Part shown: positions 33,382-35,614 of the stretch, piece by piece
Layout: each line of letters begins with the position of its first letter
Numbering within the stretch: position 1 is the stretch's first letter
Virus record (IMG/VR): IMGVR_UViG_3300009504_000016
Span: 1 to 35,614 of that record
Reading direction: 5' to 3' (one strand)
DNA: 35,614 nucleotides
Source of the DNA: a virus
Notes under the pieces: model-generated
Seen by the model: only the letters and a program-made list of their open reading frames with translations
What the model was told of the DNA's origin: nothing
The model's database searches: none
Position numbers and translations under genes: made by a program

Positions 33382-33837
33382 GTGAAATTTGATAGTTTTA
33401 TAAAAAATATTATGTCTGAGGATTCTCTTTCTGGTGGCTTGGCCGATAAATACACCCCCGAAAAAATTGCAAAACTACATAATGTCCCTTTAGATGATAT
33501 ATTATACCAAATTGCCAAGGGTATCAAGGTAGAATATGAACATACTGATGATAAAGAGGTTGCTAGAGAAATAGCACTAGATCATCTAGTAGAATTTCCT
33601 GATTATTATGACCGCTTGGCTGCTATGGAGAAAGAAGCAAAGAAAGATATAAAGGAAGAAATGGTTAATGCTGACGTTGTAGGTGGTAGTGGATATGAAA
33701 CCACGGGAATCGCCCCGCAAGATAACATACCATATGCAAAAGGTGACAATAGAGTTCCAAAACCATTATTTACAAACAACAAAAAGAGCAAGAAACGTAA
33801 GATACAAATACAGAGACGACCAAACATAGGTATGTAA
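33382..33837 (+). CDS. DUF5661-like phage protein
   Basis: 151 residues, starting at GTG with an AGGAGAAATC site. The first half carries GGLADKYTPEKIA, KGIKVEYEHTDD and REIALDHLVEFPDYYDRL, which I recognise as DUF5661-like, found in many phage structural gene regions. The second half is Asn/Lys-rich with a strongly basic tail (KKSKKRKIQIQRR). No catalytic role is known. It opens the right-hand plus-strand operon. Confidence 0.65.
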   Translation: MKFDSFIKNIMSEDSLSGGLADKYTPEKIAKLHNVPLDDILYQIAKGIKVEYEHTDDKEVAREIALDHLVEFPDYYDRLAAMEKEAKKDIKEEMVNADVVGGSGYETTGIAPQDNIPYAKGDNRVPKPLFTNNKKSKKRKIQIQRRPNIGM

Positions 33838-33854
33838 TATAAAGGAGAGTTATT

Positions 33855-33998
33855 ATGGAAAACCCAAGACATGGAGATAAATGGCTTTGTGAAAAGTGTC
33901 ACACTTGGTGTGTTGCACAAGTACCAAGATGCTCATGGTGTGGGACTAAACGCCCAGAGCCCACCCCACAACCACCTGCTCCACAACCAAAACCATGA
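33855..33998 (+). CDS. Small zinc-ribbon protein
   Basis: 47 residues with AAAGGAGAG upstream. Two Cys pairs, LCEKCHTW and CSWCGTK, form a four-Cys zinc ribbon, and the tail is Pro-rich (PEPTPQPPAPQPKP). It overlaps the next gene's ATG by 4 bases, so it is coupled with the HNH gene. A DNA- or protein-binding adaptor is possible; function not known. Confidence 0.8.
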   Translation: MENPRHGDKWLCEKCHTWCVAQVPRCSWCGTKRPEPTPQPPAPQPKP

Positions 33999-34474
33999 AG
34001 AATAAACGTAAAAAGGTAAAGGTAAAAAAACTAACTTCAGTTCCTATATTGATTAGACGGTTGTTTAGATTAGCATCCCAAATGTGTCGTGAACGAGCAC
34101 ACTTTTCTTGCGAGATTTGCGGCATGAAGCAGGGTGATAAACACGCCAATACGGGTAAACCACAACGTGTAGAGGCACATCATATAATTAGCAGAAAACA
34201 TAAGGATTGCCCCTTAAGATTTGATCTTAGAAATCTTGTTTGTTTGTGCTCAGAACATCATAAGTTTGGCTTATATTCTGCACATGGACATGGTGTTTGG
34301 TTTACAAAGGAACTTGAAAAAATTCGTCCAGATGATGTAAAGTGGATCTTAGAGCATACTAACGATAAGGTTGATTTATCAAATAGAGAAACACTAACAT
34401 ACATTGAAGAATGTCTTATTAAAGGAATCCCACTTAATTTTCCACAAAATACACCAAAGTCATCTCCTGATTGA
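33995..34474 (+). CDS. HNH endonuclease
   Basis: 159 residues. The HNH nuclease motif is EAHHIISRKHKDC (His62/63), NLVCLCSEHHK with Asn80 and His88/89, and a zinc pair Cys39/Cys42 (FSCEICG) with Cys83/Cys85. A basic N-terminal tail (KNKRKKVKVKK) probably contacts DNA. It could be a homing endonuclease or a DNA-processing enzyme such as a packaging or recombination nuclease. The ATG overlaps the zinc-ribbon stop by 4 bases. Confidence 0.8.
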   Translation: MKNKRKKVKVKKLTSVPILIRRLFRLASQMCRERAHFSCEICGMKQGDKHANTGKPQRVEAHHIISRKHKDCPLRFDLRNLVCLCSEHHKFGLYSAHGHGVWFTKELEKIRPDDVKWILEHTNDKVDLSNRETLTYIEECLIKGIPLNFPQNTPKSSPD

Positions 34475-34743
34475 AGAAAACTTCATATATCATACAAGAA
34501 TATTAATATTCGTTACAAAAATCTATATGCGATTAGATATAATAAACAAGAACAATCAAGAATCAGTTATGAATATTATTATATAGGATGTTACGTGTGT
34601 TTTTTGTCACTAACAGTATCTGAATACACGATATAGTATATATGTATCTATAATGAGTTTTTTTTTGTAACGGATGTAAACAGAAGAAACAATAATTAAA
34701 ATGTATTTTTGTTAAATAATTATAAGAGGTTATTATAATAACT
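34475..34743 (+). other. 269-base AT-rich intergenic region
   Basis: No convincing gene is seen. It contains a TGAAG/CTTCA hairpin at the HNH stop, a perfect palindrome GAATATTAATATTC (34498-34511), a TATAG/CTATA hairpin followed by nine T residues (a weak terminator candidate) and TATAAT-like boxes. A promoter for the following genes is likely here but no box pair is convincing. Confidence 0.4.
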
Positions 34744-34974
34744 ATGAAATACTATAAACCCGCTGATGTTTTAGGGCTGGTAATTAGTGATACGGTAGGA
34801 GAGAACGACGATGAACCCCCTCCTAATAGGAATATGTTTAATATCATTTGTAATAAGCTTTGTAGCGTGGTATATAGCGTTACGGAGGATATTAGGGCTA
34901 CAGCGTTTAGAAATAACCCTAACGTGTATTCTAGTATGGGTAGAAGAACTGCTGCCATTCATCGTTTTAGGTAG
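34744..34974 (+). CDS. Possible small protein overlapping a membrane protein gene
   Basis: 76 residues, MKYYKPADVLGLVIS and a Pro-rich PPPNRN, in a different frame from the membrane protein at 34811, with which it overlaps by 164 bases. The upstream AGAGG is far from the ATG, so it is weak. Only the first ~22 codons lie outside the overlap. It could be a true overlapping gene or a chance frame. Confidence 0.3.
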   Translation: MKYYKPADVLGLVISDTVGENDDEPPPNRNMFNIICNKLCSVVYSVTEDIRATAFRNNPNVYSSMGRRTAAIHRFR

Positions 34975-35095
34975 TATTTTAATTGTTGAAGGTGCATGGG
35001 CTAAATTTTTTGTTGCTATATCTTCTGCTACAGGTGCAACGGCTGGAGCGTTAGTTCTTATGCTTATAGAAAAACGCCGCAAAAGGATTAAATAA
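34811..35095 (+). CDS. Small membrane protein, holin-like
   Basis: 94 residues with AGGAGAG 9 bases before the ATG. Predicted membrane segments: LLIGICLISFVISFVAWYIA at ~4-23, a hydrophobic stretch around ~36-62 that may be one long or two short helices, and VAISSATGATAGALVLMLI at ~68-86. The basic C-terminus EKRRKRIK fits a cytoplasmic end. This is the topology of many phage holins, but no lysin gene is visible nearby, so holin is only a guess. Confidence 0.6.
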   Translation: MNPLLIGICLISFVISFVAWYIALRRILGLQRLEITLTCILVWVEELLPFIVLGSILIVEGAWAKFFVAISSATGATAGALVLMLIEKRRKRIK

Positions 35096-35114
35096 TTAAA
35101 GGAATTTAACTAAT

Positions 35115-35614
35115 ATGATTAAAAAGACAAAATGTGTATTTTGCGGGTCGTCGGCATTCGGTCCCGGTTGTCCATTTGCTCCACATAAGGTACATTTTCA
35201 TGCTGGTGATTCAAAAAGATGTTGTTTTTGCGGGAGTTTAGCCCACGGTCCCGGTTGCCCATTTAACCCCCATAGCAAGATTCATGTACATGGTGTAGAG
35301 TTTAACTCTATGGTTCGTGAAACAATAGATACTGGGATTACTATGGGATATCTAATGTCATCACTTTCCACCCCTATAACAGAAATGGCTGCGTATAAGC
35401 TTGGCATAATAAACGAGCAAGGTAAGAAAATAAAAGAACCAGTTACCGCAGAAGAATTAAATTCATATGGTGCATTAGAAAAGTATACCATTGGACTAAA
35501 ACAGAGTCTTGGTAATAATCTAGAAACCCTTCATAATGCAGTAGACGTTCACCTTGAATCGTTTATAACAACAGAAGACTACTCTAAAATTTGTGAATGT
35601 ACTATAAACCTAAA
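35115..35614 (+). CDS. Protein with two zinc-binding repeats, truncated by window edge
   Basis: 166 residues visible, running off the right edge; AAAGGAATT lies upstream. Residues 1-60 contain two copies of a ~30-residue repeat with core CxFCGSxAxGPGCPFxPH and trailing HxH: Cys7/Cys10/Cys19/His24-29 and Cys37/Cys39 (shifted)/Cys48/His53-59. The repeat probably binds one metal each. The rest (ETIDTGITMGYLM..., SYGALEKYTIGLKQSL) is helical. Similar repeats occur in uncharacterised proteins of T4-like phages. Confidence 0.7.
   Translation, partial: MIKKTKCVFCGSSAFGPGCPFAPHKVHFHAGDSKRCCFCGSLAHGPGCPFNPHSKIHVHGVEFNSMVRETIDTGITMGYLMSSLSTPITEMAAYKLGIINEQGKKIKEPVTAEELNSYGALEKYTIGLKQSLGNNLETLHNAVDVHLESFITTEDYSKICECTINL

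Noticed and set aside
1-35614. tRNA genes, CRISPR arrays and insertion sequences
   Set aside because: No cloverleaf, regularly spaced repeat or transposase-type gene was seen by reading the sequence; a covariance search was not possible.

Overview
The window is an AT-rich stretch of a T4-like myovirus (tailed dsDNA phage) genome. This follows from a nearly continuous set of T4-type replication, recombination and late-transcription proteins: sliding clamp gp45, ssDNA-binding gp32, helicase loader gp59, helicase gp41, UvsX, family B polymerase gp43, gp46/gp47, late sigma factor gp55, UvsW and a probable UvsY. Late promoters of the T4 type (TATAAATA) and a tight, overlapping gene layout agree with this. 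The gene order and content recall environmental (marine or freshwater) T4-like phages more than T4 itself. The host cannot be read from the sequence. No tRNA, CRISPR array or insertion sequence was seen.

Layout. Positions 1-2417 (+): two virion-type genes, a truncated spike/baseplate-like protein and a Gly/Ser-linker structural protein, ending at a bidirectional hairpin shared with the convergent cluster. Positions 2440-33311 (-): one long block transcribed leftward. Read in its own direction it runs uvsY, uvsW, gene 55, gene 47, then a sugar-modification island (five or six glycosyltransferases, two methyltransferases, three NAD-dependent sugar epimerase/reductase-like proteins and a GMP reductase-like enzyme), then gene 46, another glycosyltransferase, two small paralogues, the split polymerase locus, a small unknown gene, uvsX, gene 41, a DHH phosphoesterase, a gene in the gene-33 position, gene 59, gene 32 with its terminator, two unknowns, gene 45 and two small unknowns. 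Positions 33382-35614 (+): a DUF5661-like protein, a zinc ribbon, an HNH nuclease, a holin-like membrane protein and a zinc-repeat protein cut by the right edge.

The most striking locus is 10695-14769. The polymerase gene is broken into two genes exactly inside catalytic motif C (YGDTD/S). The 5' half ends in an N-terminal split intein, the 3' half begins with a C-terminal split intein, and between them sits a free-standing Vsr-like (EDxHD) homing endonuclease gene. Protein trans-splicing should rebuild an 857-residue polymerase. This is the 'fractured gene' arrangement described from environmental phage data, and here it can be read to the residue.

Working together: UvsX, UvsY, UvsW and gp46/47 provide recombination-dependent replication; gp41, gp59, gp32, gp43 and gp45 form the fork; gp45 and gp55 also drive late transcription. 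The island inserted between genes 47 and 46 probably makes and transfers unusual sugars onto phage DNA, virion proteins or host surface glycans. The clamp loader (gp44/62), RegA and primase are not in this window.
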